64,000 nucleotides of DNA from Corynebacterium incognita. GTDB taxonomy: Bacteria; Actinomycetota; Actinomycetes; Mycobacteriales; Mycobacteriaceae. Below are positions 18,226 through 27,265 of the stretch, piece by piece. The stretch spans positions 1 through 64,000 of the forward strand of contig NZ_CP059404.1 in NCBI RefSeq assembly GCF_014217255.1. Reading direction: 5' to 3'. Each line of letters begins with the position of its first letter. The first letter of the stretch is position 1. Made by a program: the position numbers and the translations under genes. The notes beneath the pieces are model-generated. The model made no database searches. It saw nothing but the letters and a program-made list of their open reading frames with translations, and was not told the origin of the DNA.

Positions 18226-19853
18226 CCGAGAAGCCTTCCCAGAACCCTGGCCAGCTGCCGGACGAGAACGAAGAGACCCAGATTGTGTACCACGCTCCTG
18301 GAGGTGGCGAGATCGACGCCTCCTCCGTGTGGGTCGAAGAAGAAGCGGCGGCTAACCATGGTGGCTGGGCCGCGGATGACTTCGACGAAGAAGATTTTGA
18401 CTACGAGTTTGACGAGTCGGAGCTGGACGAGTCCGAGTTTGGGGAGCCGGACTTCGGCGACGACGAGCCCCTATCCGAGGAGGATTGGGAGGCCCTGGCT
18501 GCCGAGTACGGGATCGGTGGGGCGGACGTCACCGAAGAGGCCTTGTGCACCGTGGCGATCGTCGGCCGCCCCAACGTCGGCAAGTCCTCGCTCGTCAATC
18601 GCTTCCTGGGCCGCCGCGAAGCCGTCGTGGAGGATTTCCCGGGCGTGACGCGCGATCGCATCTCCTACCTCGCGGAGTGGAACGGCCAACGCTTCTGGGT
18701 GCAGGATACTGGCGGTTGGGATCCCAATGTTGAGGGCATGCACGCAGCCATCGCCCGCCAGGCGGAAAACGCCATGGAGACCGCAGACGTCATCGTCTTC
18801 GTCGTGGACACCAAGGTTGGCATCACTGCCACCGACGAAATCATGGCGCGCCGCCTCCAGAAGTCGCAGGTTCCTGTCATCGTGGTGGCCAACAAATTCG
18901 ACTCGGATAAGCAGTACGCCGACATGGCGGAGTTCTGGGGCCTGGGCCTTGGGGATCCGTGGCCGGTGTCCGCGCAGCACGGTCGGGGCGGTGCCGACGT
19001 CCTGGACCTCATCTTGGAGAAGTTCCCGGACGAGCCGCGCATGAAGTCGATTACCTCCGGACCACGCCGCGTGGCCCTGGTGGGTAAGCCCAACGTGGGC
19101 AAGTCTTCTTTGCTCAATAAGTTCTTGGGCGAGGAGCGCTCCGTGGTGGACAACGTCGCGGGTACGACGGTGGATCCGGTGGACTCCCTGGTGCAGCTCG
19201 ACGAGCAGCTGTGGCGCTTCGTGGATACCGCGGGACTGCGTAAGAAGGTCAAGAACGCGCAGGGGCATGAGTACTATGCCTCCTTGCGCACTCGTGGCGT
19301 CATCGACGCGGCCGAGGTGTGCATCATGCTTATCGACGCCTCGGAGGAGGTCTCCGAGCAGGATCAGCGCGTGCTCAACATGGTGCTGGAGGCCGGCAAG
19401 GCCTTGGTCATCGCGTTTAACAAGTGGGACCTGATGGACGAGGATCGCCGCTACTACCTGGATCGGGAAATCGACCAGCAGCTCGCGCACCTGCCATGGG
19501 TCACGCGGGTGAATATTTCGGCCAAGACCGGCCGCGCCCTCCAGCGTTTGGAGCCAGCGATGATTGAGGCTTTGGAGAGCTGGGATCAGCGTGTGACCAC
19601 CGGTCAGTTGAACAATTGGCTGCGCGAGGCAATCGCTGCCAACCCGCCGCCCATGAAAAACAACCGGCTGCCGCGCGTCCTCTTCGCGACCCAGGCCTCC
19701 ACCCAGCCACCGACCATCGTGTTGTTTACCACCGGGTTCCTCGACTCCGGCTACCGCCGTTACCTCGAGCGGAAGTTCCGTGAGCGCTTCGGTTTCCACG
19801 GCACACCGGTGCGCATCGCGGTGCGTGTTCGCGAGCGTCGCGGTAAGCGTTAA
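18222..19853 (+). CDS. der: Double-domain ribosome-assembly GTPase Der (EngA)
   Basis: 543 residues. Two tandem GTPase domains: first with [14 protein letters not shown] near residue 112, DTGGWDP and NKFD; second with [14 protein letters not shown] near 287, DTAGLRKK and NKWD; then a KH-like domain to the end. Der is required for maturation of the 50S subunit. An N-terminal extension of about 105 residues is strongly acidic (repeated [21 protein letters not shown] runs), a feature of actinobacterial Der that is absent in E. coli. Overlaps cmk by 4 bases; a hairpin follows at 19877. Confidence 0.95.
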   Translation: MTEKPSQNPGQLPDENEETQIVYHAPGGGEIDASSVWVEEEAAANHGGWAADDFDEEDFDYEFDESELDESEFGEPDFGDDEPLSEEDWEALAAEYGIGGADVTEEALCTVAIVGRPNVGKSSLVNRFLGRREAVVEDFPGVTRDRISYLAEWNGQRFWVQDTGGWDPNVEGMHAAIARQAENAMETADVIVFVVDTKVGITATDEIMARRLQKSQVPVIVVANKFDSDKQYADMAEFWGLGLGDPWPVSAQHGRGGADVLDLILEKFPDEPRMKSITSGPRRVALVGKPNVGKSSLLNKFLGEERSVVDNVAGTTVDPVDSLVQLDEQLWRFVDTAGLRKKVKNAQGHEYYASLRTRGVIDAAEVCIMLIDASEEVSEQDQRVLNMVLEAGKALVIAFNKWDLMDEDRRYYLDREIDQQLAHLPWVTRVNISAKTGRALQRLEPAMIEALESWDQRVTTGQLNNWLREAIAANPPPMKNNRLPRVLFATQASTQPPTIVLFTTGFLDSGYRRYLERKFRERFGFHGTPVRIAVRVRERRGKR

Positions 19854-19876
19854 ACAGCGTTTAACCTGCAGTGACA

Positions 19877-19912
19877 CGGGGCTTGAGATGTGATCAATCT
19901 CAAGCCCCTTCG
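19877..19912 (+). terminator. Hairpin after der, probable terminator
   Basis: GGGGCTTGAGAT and ATCTCAAGCCCC form a perfect 12-bp stem with a 7-base loop, followed only by TTCGTT. Position after der and before an unrelated transporter suggests a terminator of the housekeeping operon. The loop region contains TGTGA-N6-TCAAG, a partial GlxR/CRP-like site. Confidence 0.65.
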
Positions 19913-19945
19913 TTGATGTCTACATCTGGAGTGGCGTTTACAATG

Positions 19946-19963
19946 AGGTGGTAATAACCACCT
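19946..19963. promoter_or_regulatory. Palindromic candidate operator before the Dcu gene
   Basis: AGGTGGT-AATA-ACCACCT is a perfect 7-bp inverted repeat ending 18 bases before the ATG at 19982. The inner TGGTAATAACCA is similar to GntR/FadR-type operators. A position this close to the start would let a bound repressor block transcription or, as RNA, shade the ribosome site. Confidence 0.5.
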
Positions 19964-19981
19964 GAGTTTGAAGGGCGCACC

Positions 19982-21367
19982 ATGCTTGCCTCTGTGCTTG
20001 ACCCCACCTCCGGGTTAGCAATCACCATCCAAATCCTCATCATTCTTTTCGCACTGCTGCTGGGCACTCGCTTTGGCGGCATCGGACTAGGCCTCATCTC
20101 CGGCATCGGCTTGATGCTCATGGTCTTCCTCTTCGGCCTCACTCCGGGTGAGCCGCCAGTGTCGGTCATGCTCACCATCATTGCGGTGATCGGCTGCGCC
20201 TCCACACTGCAACAGGCCAAGGGCCTCGACGTGATGATGCAATTCGCGGAGAAGTTGCTCCGCGCCCATCCCGAGCGGATTACCATCCTCGCTCCACTCA
20301 CCACATGGTTCCTCACCGTGCTGTGCGGCACCGGCCACGTCGTGTACACGATGTTCCCCATCATTGAAGACATCGCTGTGAAAAAGGGGATTCGCCCGGA
20401 GCGCCCCATGGCCGTGGCTTCCACCTCGTCGCAGATGGGCATCACGGCATCGCCAGTGTCAGTCGCCACCGTCTCCCTAGCCTCGATCCTGGCCGAAAAC
20501 GCTGGTGTCATTGACAAAGCCTATTCCATCCCACAGATCCTCATGGTGGCCATCCCGGCCTCGCTCGCTGGCGTCATCTTGGCCGCCCTGTGGTCCCTGC
20601 GCCGCGGTAAGGACTTGGATAAGGACCCTGTGTTCCAGGAACACATGCAGGACCCGGAGTTCCGCGCAGCAATGGAAGCCAGCGGCGAGTCGCTTTTGGA
20701 CAAGGTCTTCCCCACGTCTGCCTTCCGCGCGGTGTGGATCTTCCTCATCGCCATCGCCAGCGTGGTGGTCCTCGGCGCCTTCGAGGCATTGCGCCCCATC
20801 GTGAGCGACGGCGAGGGCGGCATGGAACCGTTATCCATGAACCTGGTGATCCAAATGGTCATGCTTGTGGCCGGCGCGTTGATCCTCTTGTTCTGCAACC
20901 CCGACCCGAAGAAAATTGCCTCCACTCCAGTGTTTAAGGCCGGCATGACCGCGGTGTTTTCCGTATTCGGTGTCGCCTGGATGGCGGATACCTTCTTCCA
21001 GACGCACATCGACGCCCTCGAGGGCGCACTTGGTGGCGTCGTCCAGGCCGCACCGTGGGCCTACGCGGTGGTGCTCCTCATCGTCTCCAAGCTGGTCAAC
21101 TCCCAGGCGGCCGCTCTCGTGGCCATCGCCCCGATTGGCCTCCAGCTCGGTATCGACCCCGCCATCATCGTCGGCTTCTACGGCGCCGCCTACGGTTACT
21201 TCATCCTGCCGACCTACCCGTCTGACCTCGCCTGTATCGGCTTTGACCGGACCGGTACCACCCACATCGGCAAATTCGTTATTAACCACTCGTTCATTAT
21301 CCCGGGCTTCATTAGCGTGATCACGTCCTGCGTGGTCGGTTCGCTGCTGGCCCAGGTGCTGCTCTAG
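19982..21367 (+). CDS. Dcu-family C4-dicarboxylate transporter
   Basis: 461 residues, ATG with GAAGGG upstream. About 10-12 hydrophobic segments cover the whole length, with a cytoplasmic charged loop at about 210-245 (LRRGKDLDKDPVFQEHMQDPEF). The sequence fits the anaerobic C4-dicarboxylate carriers DcuA/DcuB (fumarate, malate, succinate, aspartate exchange or uptake): CGTGHVVYTMFPIIEDIA, SSQMGITASPVSVATVS and FYGAAYGYFILPTYPSDLACIGFD are family blocks. DcuA versus DcuB cannot be decided. It stands alone between a hairpin and a convergent methyltransferase whose stop is 3 bases away. Confidence 0.88.
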   Translation: MLASVLDPTSGLAITIQILIILFALLLGTRFGGIGLGLISGIGLMLMVFLFGLTPGEPPVSVMLTIIAVIGCASTLQQAKGLDVMMQFAEKLLRAHPERITILAPLTTWFLTVLCGTGHVVYTMFPIIEDIAVKKGIRPERPMAVASTSSQMGITASPVSVATVSLASILAENAGVIDKAYSIPQILMVAIPASLAGVILAALWSLRRGKDLDKDPVFQEHMQDPEFRAAMEASGESLLDKVFPTSAFRAVWIFLIAIASVVVLGAFEALRPIVSDGEGGMEPLSMNLVIQMVMLVAGALILLFCNPDPKKIASTPVFKAGMTAVFSVFGVAWMADTFFQTHIDALEGALGGVVQAAPWAYAVVLLIVSKLVNSQAAALVAIAPIGLQLGIDPAIIVGFYGAAYGYFILPTYPSDLACIGFDRTGTTHIGKFVINHSFIIPGFISVITSCVVGSLLAQVLL

Positions 21368-21370
21368 TAG

Positions 21371-22186
21371 CTATTCTTCCCCTCCGCGCCGATACGAAAA
21401 CGCATCGGTGCGGTAGGGGATGTCCACTTCCTGACCCGGGCTAAAGCCCATGTGCTCGAACAGATACCAGTTGAGGTTCCCTGTCATGCGCTCGCGGATT
21501 TTCGCTCCGTTGCGAAGCCAATACGCCCGCGTGTGCATCAAAAGGTGAAGCTGTTCGACCGTGAGCCGGTGGGACCAGGTGGTGCGCACGACGTCGCCAA
21601 GCTCCCATGGTGAGGCGACCTCGGGGAAGAAGCCAGGGCGTTGAATATCTCCGGAATGCATGATGCGAGCGAGGCGCAAGATCCACGGGTCCGCGCCGAC
21701 ATCTATGGTGTTCCACGCCAGCACCAAGCGGCCCCGTGGCACGATAACGCGATCCATCTCTGCGCTCGCCTGAGCGACGTCCACCCAATGCCAGGTTTGG
21801 GCGCACGTTACTGCCGCACACGTATCGGCCCCCAGGGCAGTGGCTTCCGCGGTCGCGCGCCAGGCCGGCACGTCATGCAAGGCCGCGAACTGCCGCAACA
21901 TATCCGCTGAAGGGTCGCACGCGAGCGTCGACAAGCCGCGGGTTACCAACCCGGCGGTGAACTTCCCGGTTCCCGCCCCGCAGTCCAATACCGGGCCGGG
22001 GTAGGAATCTTCTAAGAGCGCGTACACCTCCGTGGGGTAGTCAGGACGAACCTCGTTATAGGTCGCCGCCCCTTGAGCGAAGGCGCCCGCGGAACGCTGG
22101 CGGTGAGCCGTATCACTGAACGTGGGCGCCTCTTTTTCGCTGGGGGCGCGGTAGCTAGGGAAGTGGGCGGGATCCGGGAAAGTCAT
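21371..22186 (-). CDS. Class I SAM-dependent methyltransferase
   Basis: 271 residues, ATG 22186. The SAM-binding motif is VLDCGAGTGKFTAGLV near residue 66, followed by the acidic end of beta2 (ACDPSADML) and beta4 (AVTCAQTWHWVDV). The latter and FAQGAATYNEVRPDYP near residue 38 match small-molecule methyltransferases of the UbiE/trans-aconitate type. Substrate unknown. The start is divergent from the ABC exporter genes and its own -10 box TAGATT lies 11 bases upstream, so its leader is only a few bases long. Confidence 0.85.
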   Translation of the reverse strand: MTFPDPAHFPSYRAPSEKEAPTFSDTAHRQRSAGAFAQGAATYNEVRPDYPTEVYALLEDSYPGPVLDCGAGTGKFTAGLVTRGLSTLACDPSADMLRQFAALHDVPAWRATAEATALGADTCAAVTCAQTWHWVDVAQASAEMDRVIVPRGRLVLAWNTIDVGADPWILRLARIMHSGDIQRPGFFPEVASPWELGDVVRTTWSHRLTVEQLHLLMHTRAYWLRNGAKIRERMTGNLNWYLFEHMGFSPGQEVDIPYRTDAFSYRRGGEE

Positions 22187-22197
22187 GATGGTGTATG

Positions 22198-22203
22198 AAT
22201 CTA
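22198..22203 (-). promoter_or_regulatory. -10 box TAGATT of the methyltransferase gene
   Basis: On the minus strand TAGATT ends 11 bases before the ATG at 22186, so the mRNA leader would be about 4-5 bases. Confidence 0.5.
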
Positions 22204-22225
22204 CCGTTTCCGGGCCGCGGTCAAA

Positions 22226-22231
22226 TAGAAT
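22226..22231 (+). promoter_or_regulatory. -10 box TAGAAT, leaderless start of the ABC exporter unit
   Basis: TAGAAT ends 8 bases before the ATG at 22240, which selects that start over the in-frame ATG at 22195; the latter would lie upstream of the transcript. Confidence 0.6.
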
Positions 22232-22239
22232 GGCTGGCT

Positions 22240-23766
22240 ATGGTCAACTTCCCCGCCCCCGACGACGAGCACTGGCTGCTGAAGGTCGTCTTCTCCTACA
22301 AGCATAAGACCATACCGTCAGGCCTGCTCATGGCATTCACCTTCGTGTGCAACGGCATCACCCCTGTGATTGTGGGGCGGGCGATTGATGAGGCCATCGG
22401 GGTGAGTGACTCCGACCGATTGCTCGTGTGGCTCGGAGTCCTGGTTGCTGTGTTTGTGCTCAACGCGTCGGCCTCATGGAACGCGCGAAAACTTTTCATC
22501 ACTGCGCAGCAGGAGGTGGCTCACGAACTGCGAATGGCCACGACGGATAGGATCTCTGACCCACGCGGCGTCGGCGGGCGACGGCGTACGGCAGGAGAAC
22601 TCCTCTCCACAGCCTCCGCCGATACCCAAAGAGTGGCTGAAGCCGTGATTATGACGGTGTTCCCCGTGGCAGAGATCGTCTCCATCCTTTACGTCGCGGT
22701 CATGGTGTCGTTTATTCACCTTCCGCTGGGCGTGGCGGTGCTTCTCGGCGGGCCATTGGTGGTGTTTACCTCAATTAAGACGGCCGCGCCGCTGCGTAAG
22801 AAATCAGGCGCTCGCCAAAAGGCGCTTGCGGCGACATCGGCGATGGCCACCGACGTAGTAGCGGGACTCCGGATCCTCAAAGGTATCGGTGCGGTGGAAA
22901 CCGTGGGAGCGCGGTACAAGGTGAGCTCCGATGATGCCTACGCAAAGACCCTTGCCGCCAATGGATCCCGCGCAGTTCTCAACGCGGTCACGGAATCGAT
23001 CGGTGCGCTGTACGTGGTGGCGGTGGGTCTGACCGCGGGCTGGTTGGCACTGCGTGACGTGATGACCGTCGGCGAGCTGATTACTGTCGTCGGTCTGACC
23101 CAGTTCATCATCACGCCGATGACTATGCTCGGTAAGAATATTGCGTCGCGGTGGGCAACCGCCCAGGCCTCTGGCCGCCGCGTGCAAGACGTTCTTAGGG
23201 CGCCAGCGGAGCATGGGGACTTTGAGCCCGACGTGCCTGCGCTCCTGCCAGGCATGAGCGTGGTGACGACACCGCCGAGCGAGGAGGACATGGAGGTCCT
23301 GCGTAGCTGGCCGCGCTCCCGAGCTCTCGTCGCTCCACATAGCGCAGACCTCTTCCAAGGCAGCGTGACCGACAATATTCTTGCCGCCTCCCGAGCCCGG
23401 TTGGCGGACCAGGCAGCAGTTCAGGCATCTGACACAGATGCAGCTGCGGAGGAGCTGTCTAGCCATGCGTTGTGGGTGGCTGCCGGTGGGGATATTACGG
23501 ATCGCGAGCTCGGTGAAGGCGCTGCAAACCTCTCGGGTGGCCAGCGGCAGCGCGTGGCGCTGGCTCGCGCCATCGCGACGAAACCCGAGGTTCTTATTCT
23601 GAGCGATCCCACCACTGCGGTTGATTCAGTGACGGAACAAGATATTGCCCACAGGGTGGCTGCTGAGCGGGGTAGCGCACCGACCCTGGTGTTTAGCCAA
23701 TCTCCGGCGTGGGCAGCGGTAGCGCGACGCCGAGTCAGCACATGGCAGGAGGTGCTCGAACCATGA
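22240..23766 (+). CDS. ABC exporter half-transporter with a reduced nucleotide-binding domain
   Basis: 508 residues from the leaderless ATG at 22240. Residues about 1-310 form a six-helix exporter membrane domain. The nucleotide-binding domain is cut down: beta1 and the Walker A loop are missing, and the chain goes from the linker (VLRAPAEHGDFEPDVPALLPG) straight to a Q-loop-like APHSADLFQGSVTDNIL. The signature LSGGQRQRVALARA (431 onward) is perfect. Walker B reads VLILSDPTTAVDS, so the Asp-Glu pair is Ser-Asp, and the switch His is absent (VFSQSP). Alone it cannot bind ATP in the normal way. It overlaps the next gene by 4 bases and surely works with it as a heterodimer. Confidence 0.88.
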   Translation: MVNFPAPDDEHWLLKVVFSYKHKTIPSGLLMAFTFVCNGITPVIVGRAIDEAIGVSDSDRLLVWLGVLVAVFVLNASASWNARKLFITAQQEVAHELRMATTDRISDPRGVGGRRRTAGELLSTASADTQRVAEAVIMTVFPVAEIVSILYVAVMVSFIHLPLGVAVLLGGPLVVFTSIKTAAPLRKKSGARQKALAATSAMATDVVAGLRILKGIGAVETVGARYKVSSDDAYAKTLAANGSRAVLNAVTESIGALYVVAVGLTAGWLALRDVMTVGELITVVGLTQFIITPMTMLGKNIASRWATAQASGRRVQDVLRAPAEHGDFEPDVPALLPGMSVVTTPPSEEDMEVLRSWPRSRALVAPHSADLFQGSVTDNILAASRARLADQAAVQASDTDAAAEELSSHALWVAAGGDITDRELGEGAANLSGGQRQRVALARAIATKPEVLILSDPTTAVDSVTEQDIAHRVAAERGSAPTLVFSQSPAWAAVARRRVSTWQEVLEP

Positions 23767-25526
23767 GGTTTCCTACAGCACGTTTCCCACAGGTGCGCCG
23801 CGAGGTCGCTGCACAAATCTCTCAGGTGCCCGGCGCGCGCCGCTGGGCAATGGTGGCCATCGTGTACCTGGTCTTGGGCTCTGCGGCCAACATCATGGTG
23901 CCCATCCAATTGGGGCACATCGTGGACCTCATCACAGGGGAGAGCACCAGAAGCCTCCAGGGGATAGCCATCACGCTGGTGTGTGCCGCGATCGCTGCAG
24001 CCGGGCTGTCAGCCTTGGGTTTCTACATCCTGTCGCGGATTACCGAGCGCATCATTGCCAACCTCCGAGAGTCCATGGTGACCACCGCCCTGGGCCTACC
24101 GGTGCACCGCGTTGAGGACGCCGGCAGCGGCGATCTGGTCTCCCGTTCCACCGACGACGTCGCAGAGCTGTCCGCGGCAGTCACAGAGACGGTGCCGGTG
24201 CTCACCACGTCAGTATTTTCCGTACTTGCGACCGGCGTAGCCTTGATCAGCCTGGACTGGCAATACCTGGCGGTCATCGCGGTAGTCTCGCCCATCTACT
24301 ATGTGGCCGCGCGCCGCTACCTCTCCGTGGCGCCGGACCGTTACAGCGCAGAGCGACAGGCTCGTGCCGAGCGCGCGGACCGGGTACTCGAAGCCATTCG
24401 CGGCCGGGACACTGTACGCGCCTATGCGCTGGAACAGACCATGCACGACCGCATCCACTCTTCGAGCCGTGCCGTCGCCGCCTTAGGTTATCGTGCGCGC
24501 CGAACGATGATGGTCCTGCAATTGTGGATGACTGGTGCTGAATTGACGATGCTCGTCGTGGGACTTGTTGTGGGCTATCACGCGGTGGCCACCGGCGACC
24601 TAACCGTCGGCGCCGTCACCGGCGCGATGCTCATGCTTATTCGACTGCGGGGTCCGCTGCTGGGCCTTATGCGGGTGCTGGATACGGTGCAGTCCGGTTA
24701 TGCCTCGTTGGCACGCATCGTGGGAGTAGTTATCGATCCGCCCCAACCTCTGCCGCCGATTGAAGCGCCGCCGCGGCGAGGGCAAGTGGACATGGATGGC
24801 GTCAGCTTTGCGTACCCTGGCGCCGACGCCCAAGGCCAGCGCTGGGCTGTCGAGGACATCGATCTTCACATCGCGCCCGGAGAGACCGTGGCTATCGTGG
24901 GTGCTTCGGGTGCTGGCAAGACGACCGTGGCGGCTTTGCTTGCGGGACTGCGCATCCCGGATTCAGGGTCCGTGCGCATTGATGGTGTCGAAGTGACGGC
25001 GCTTCCCGACGCCCAGAGGGTTGCGCGCTTGGCACTGGTGTCGCAGGAAGTCCACGTGTTTTCCGGCACGTTGCGCGAGGATCTCACGCTGGCGAAGCCG
25101 GGGGCCGCGGACGAAGAGCTGTTGGCCGCGCTCGAAGCCGTGCAGGCGGACTGGTTCGACGAGCTTATCGACGGTCTCGATACGGAAGTCGGCGCTCAAG
25201 GAATGACTCTGGACCCTGTGGCGGCGCAGCAGCTGGCTCTGGCTCGCATCCTCCTGGTGAACCCAAAGGTGATCATCATGGATGAGGCAACGGCGGAGGC
25301 GGGGTCCTCCAACGCCGGCGCCCTGGAGGCCGCCGCTGCGGCCGTGACAAGCGGCCGCACCGCAGTGGTCATTGCACACCGCTTGAACCAGGCGCGCCAC
25401 GCGAATGTGATCGTTGTGATGGATTCGGGCCGCGTTGTTGAGCGGGGTACTCACGAGCAGTTGCTAGCGTTAGGGGAGCGCTATGCCCAGCTTTGGGACG
25501 CGTGGCAGCGCGGTAGGGGCGAATAG
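23763..25526 (+). CDS. ABC exporter half-transporter with intact Walker motifs but no signature
   Basis: 587 residues, ATG overlapping the previous stop (ATGA). Membrane domain at about 20-310, nucleotide-binding domain at 345-580. Walker A is GASGAGKT (380-387), Q-loop LVSQEVHVFSG, Walker B VIIMDEA with catalytic Glu, switch His in IAHRL. The signature position reads MTLDPVAAQQLALAR (from 481), so LSGGQ is lost, and the D-loop is also altered (AEAGSSN for SALD). With the partner it supplies exactly the parts the partner lacks, giving one complete ATP site. Likely exports a lipid, peptide or drug; substrate unknown. A secreted esterase follows 25 bases later. Confidence 0.9.
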   Translation: MRFPTARFPQVRREVAAQISQVPGARRWAMVAIVYLVLGSAANIMVPIQLGHIVDLITGESTRSLQGIAITLVCAAIAAAGLSALGFYILSRITERIIANLRESMVTTALGLPVHRVEDAGSGDLVSRSTDDVAELSAAVTETVPVLTTSVFSVLATGVALISLDWQYLAVIAVVSPIYYVAARRYLSVAPDRYSAERQARAERADRVLEAIRGRDTVRAYALEQTMHDRIHSSSRAVAALGYRARRTMMVLQLWMTGAELTMLVVGLVVGYHAVATGDLTVGAVTGAMLMLIRLRGPLLGLMRVLDTVQSGYASLARIVGVVIDPPQPLPPIEAPPRRGQVDMDGVSFAYPGADAQGQRWAVEDIDLHIAPGETVAIVGASGAGKTTVAALLAGLRIPDSGSVRIDGVEVTALPDAQRVARLALVSQEVHVFSGTLREDLTLAKPGAADEELLAALEAVQADWFDELIDGLDTEVGAQGMTLDPVAAQQLALARILLVNPKVIIMDEATAEAGSSNAGALEAAAAAVTSGRTAVVIAHRLNQARHANVIVVMDSGRVVERGTHEQLLALGERYAQLWDAWQRGRGE

Positions 25527-25551
25527 CTCAATGAAGTAAAGGAGACCAGGT

Positions 25552-26541
25552 GTGAGAGCATCAAACCACGATGGTGCTCACCGTGGCCGCCTTACCTTAT
25601 GTTTCTTGCTAGCGGTAACCCTTGTCGCGTCTGGGTGCCAGCGAACAGAGGACACGTTGAGCGATGGGCCTGCGACTGATTCACGCAGCGCCGCGATACC
25701 CCGCATGGCTCCGCTTCTGGGGCCGCAGCCTGGGAGCCTGGAGCCCATCAATCTCCCCAGCGGCCGGTCATTCCTGGTGCAGCTCCCCGCGGCACTCGAC
25801 CACACCGCAGAGGAAACCCGCGCGGCTGGGAAGTCGCGGCGTGAGTGGCCTGTGGTCTTCGTATTCCACGGCTGGAAGGAAACCGCCGCGGAACTCCAGC
25901 ATTACACGCAAATGTCCGACGCCGAGGCCATAGTGGTGTTTCCCCAAGGCGTTGACAATGCGTGGGCCCCGGCGCCTTATGCCTCGACCTCGGGGGAAGA
26001 AGACATCGACTTCGTACATGACATAGTCGATAGCTTGCGGGCCACCTATCCTGTGGACCGCCAGCGCATCTACGCTGCCGGGATGTCCAATGGTGGCGGA
26101 TTCGCTCAGTACCTGGCTTGTCAAGAGCCGGACTTGGTTGCCGGTGTTGCAGCGGTTGCCGCGGCGAACTATGACCCTGTTTTTAGCGGTTGCGCCGCCT
26201 CGGACATACCGCGGTTGAGTATTCACGGTACGCACGATGAGGTGATGGACTATTTCGGCGGCGATCGTCATGACCAACGCTATCAGTCGGTGCCCGACGT
26301 GGTTGCGATGGATGCTCAGCGAAATGGATGCACATCGGCCGTACGTGTTGAGAAGCTTGAGAAGTTCGCCATTCAGGAGACATATCAAGGCTGTAGGGCC
26401 CCGCTGCAACACGTGCGCATCACAGGAGGTGGCCATATTTGGCCCGGACGTCCCAACCGGCGGCAGCAAGACATTGCTTCAGGCTTCGCTACAGACAGGG
26501 TTCTCGACTTTTTCGCCATCCCGGGGCGCGAGACCAGTTGA
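25552..26541 (+). CDS. Lipoprotein esterase of the PHB-depolymerase/LpqC family
   Basis: 329 residues, GTG start with AAAGGAGACC well placed. Signal peptide with lipobox VASGC near residue 29, so lipid-anchored outside the membrane. Alpha/beta hydrolase fold: VVFVFHGWKETA (oxyanion region), nucleophile elbow GMSNGGGFAQ, an Asp in SIHGTHDEVMDYFGG, and a His in GGGHIWPG. The pattern matches polyhydroxybutyrate-depolymerase and feruloyl-esterase-like enzymes such as mycobacterial LpqC. Cys pairs (ACQEP, SGCAAS, NGCTS, QGCRA) suggest disulfides. It may be in the same transcript as the ABC exporter. Natural substrate unknown. Confidence 0.86.
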   Translation: MRASNHDGAHRGRLTLCFLLAVTLVASGCQRTEDTLSDGPATDSRSAAIPRMAPLLGPQPGSLEPINLPSGRSFLVQLPAALDHTAEETRAAGKSRREWPVVFVFHGWKETAAELQHYTQMSDAEAIVVFPQGVDNAWAPAPYASTSGEEDIDFVHDIVDSLRATYPVDRQRIYAAGMSNGGGFAQYLACQEPDLVAGVAAVAAANYDPVFSGCAASDIPRLSIHGTHDEVMDYFGGDRHDQRYQSVPDVVAMDAQRNGCTSAVRVEKLEKFAIQETYQGCRAPLQHVRITGGGHIWPGRPNRRQQDIASGFATDRVLDFFAIPGRETS

Positions 26542-26817
26542 GGCGTCTAGTACGCAGAGTAAACCACACTATTACGGCTCTATCGATTGGCGACGTACCT
26601 GGTTTTCAGCGTATAGGAAACTAACGAATAAATAACGTCTCTTGCTCATATCCCATGAGTTCTCGAAGCTCCGGTACCGTCGGTGGCACACACGGAAGCA
26701 ACGGCGATGGCGTCCGAGATAGCCGTAAGGATACGGGCCAGGATGTCGGAGCTTGAGGTCCGAGTGTTGAGAAAGAGCTGACGAAAACGTTTTTACAACG
26801 AGAAGGGATTCACGACG

Positions 26818-26991
26818 ATGGGTATTTTTGATAAGGCTAAGGATGCAATGAACTCCGACAAGGGGGAGCAGATTTCGGATTCCGCTCTGGACAAGGGCGT
26901 CGATGCTGCTAACCAGAAGTTCGGTGATCAGCACGCAGACAAGATTGACAAGGCTCGCGAGGCTGCAGACGGCAAGCTCGGCAACGAGTAA
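26818..26991 (+). CDS. Small antitoxin-like protein (Rv0909/MT0933 type)
   Basis: 57 residues, MGIFDKAKDAMNSDKGEQIS at the start and ADGKLGNE at the end; GAGAAGGGA precedes the ATG. Lys/Asp/Ala-rich single helix pattern with the MGIFDKAKD opening and FGDQHADKIDKAREAAD typical of the MT0933-type antitoxin family (Pfam MT0933_antitox). No toxin gene lies on either side: upstream is a 276-base spacer and downstream a 274-base spacer. These proteins often occur alone in corynebacteria, so a true antitoxin role is unproven. Codon use is less GC-biased than the neighbours. Confidence 0.8.
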   Translation: MGIFDKAKDAMNSDKGEQISDSALDKGVDAANQKFGDQHADKIDKAREAADGKLGNE

Positions 26992-27003
26992 AATCATTTA
27001 GTT

Positions 27004-27060
27004 GCGGGCGATACCCGCACTGCCGCAGGGCGCTACGGCCAAAGAGGCTGTGGCGCCTTG
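27004..27060. repeat. Two adjacent hairpins after the antitoxin-like gene
   Basis: GCGGG-CGATA-CCCGC is followed by a longer imperfect stem (AGGGCGCTACGGCC against GGCTGTGGCGCCT). A terminator is plausible but no T-run follows. Confidence 0.4.
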
Positions 27061-27152
27061 TGTGTTTCCGGGTTAAAGCACTGTTTTCGCGACACTGTCA
27101 CGCTGGTAAAACAAGCGGAAGTCGAGGATACGTACCCTTTTGTCATCGGGGA

Positions 27153-27168
27153 TACACTGGACAGTGTA
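27153..27168. promoter_or_regulatory. Palindromic operator candidate upstream of the double-TetR gene
   Basis: TACACTG-GA-CAGTGTA is a perfect inverted repeat. Two further CACTGT copies (27079-27084 and 27093-27098, the latter inside the odd palindrome GACACTGTC) lie upstream on the same strand. TetR proteins bind such short palindromes. It is about 100 bases before the start codon of the TetR-like gene. Confidence 0.55.
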
Positions 27169-27253
27169 GTGAAGCTGACGCAATTCCCTGTTGGGTATGC
27201 AACAGTTGGATCAACTTGTGTGTTTCGCTGTTTTATCTATACAACACGATTGG

Positions 27254-27259
27254 TAGACT
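27254..27259 (+). promoter_or_regulatory. -10 box TAGACT, leaderless start
   Basis: TAGACT ends 6 bases before the GTG at 27266. No ribosome site is present, so the mRNA is probably leaderless. No convincing -35 hexamer is visible. Confidence 0.6.
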
Positions 27260-27265
27260 GAGGTC

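Noticed and set aside
18471..19877. Open frame of 468 codons antisense to der
   Set aside because: It mirrors der in a GC-rich region, has no ribosome site, and its product has no recognisable domain; der motifs are complete on the other strand.
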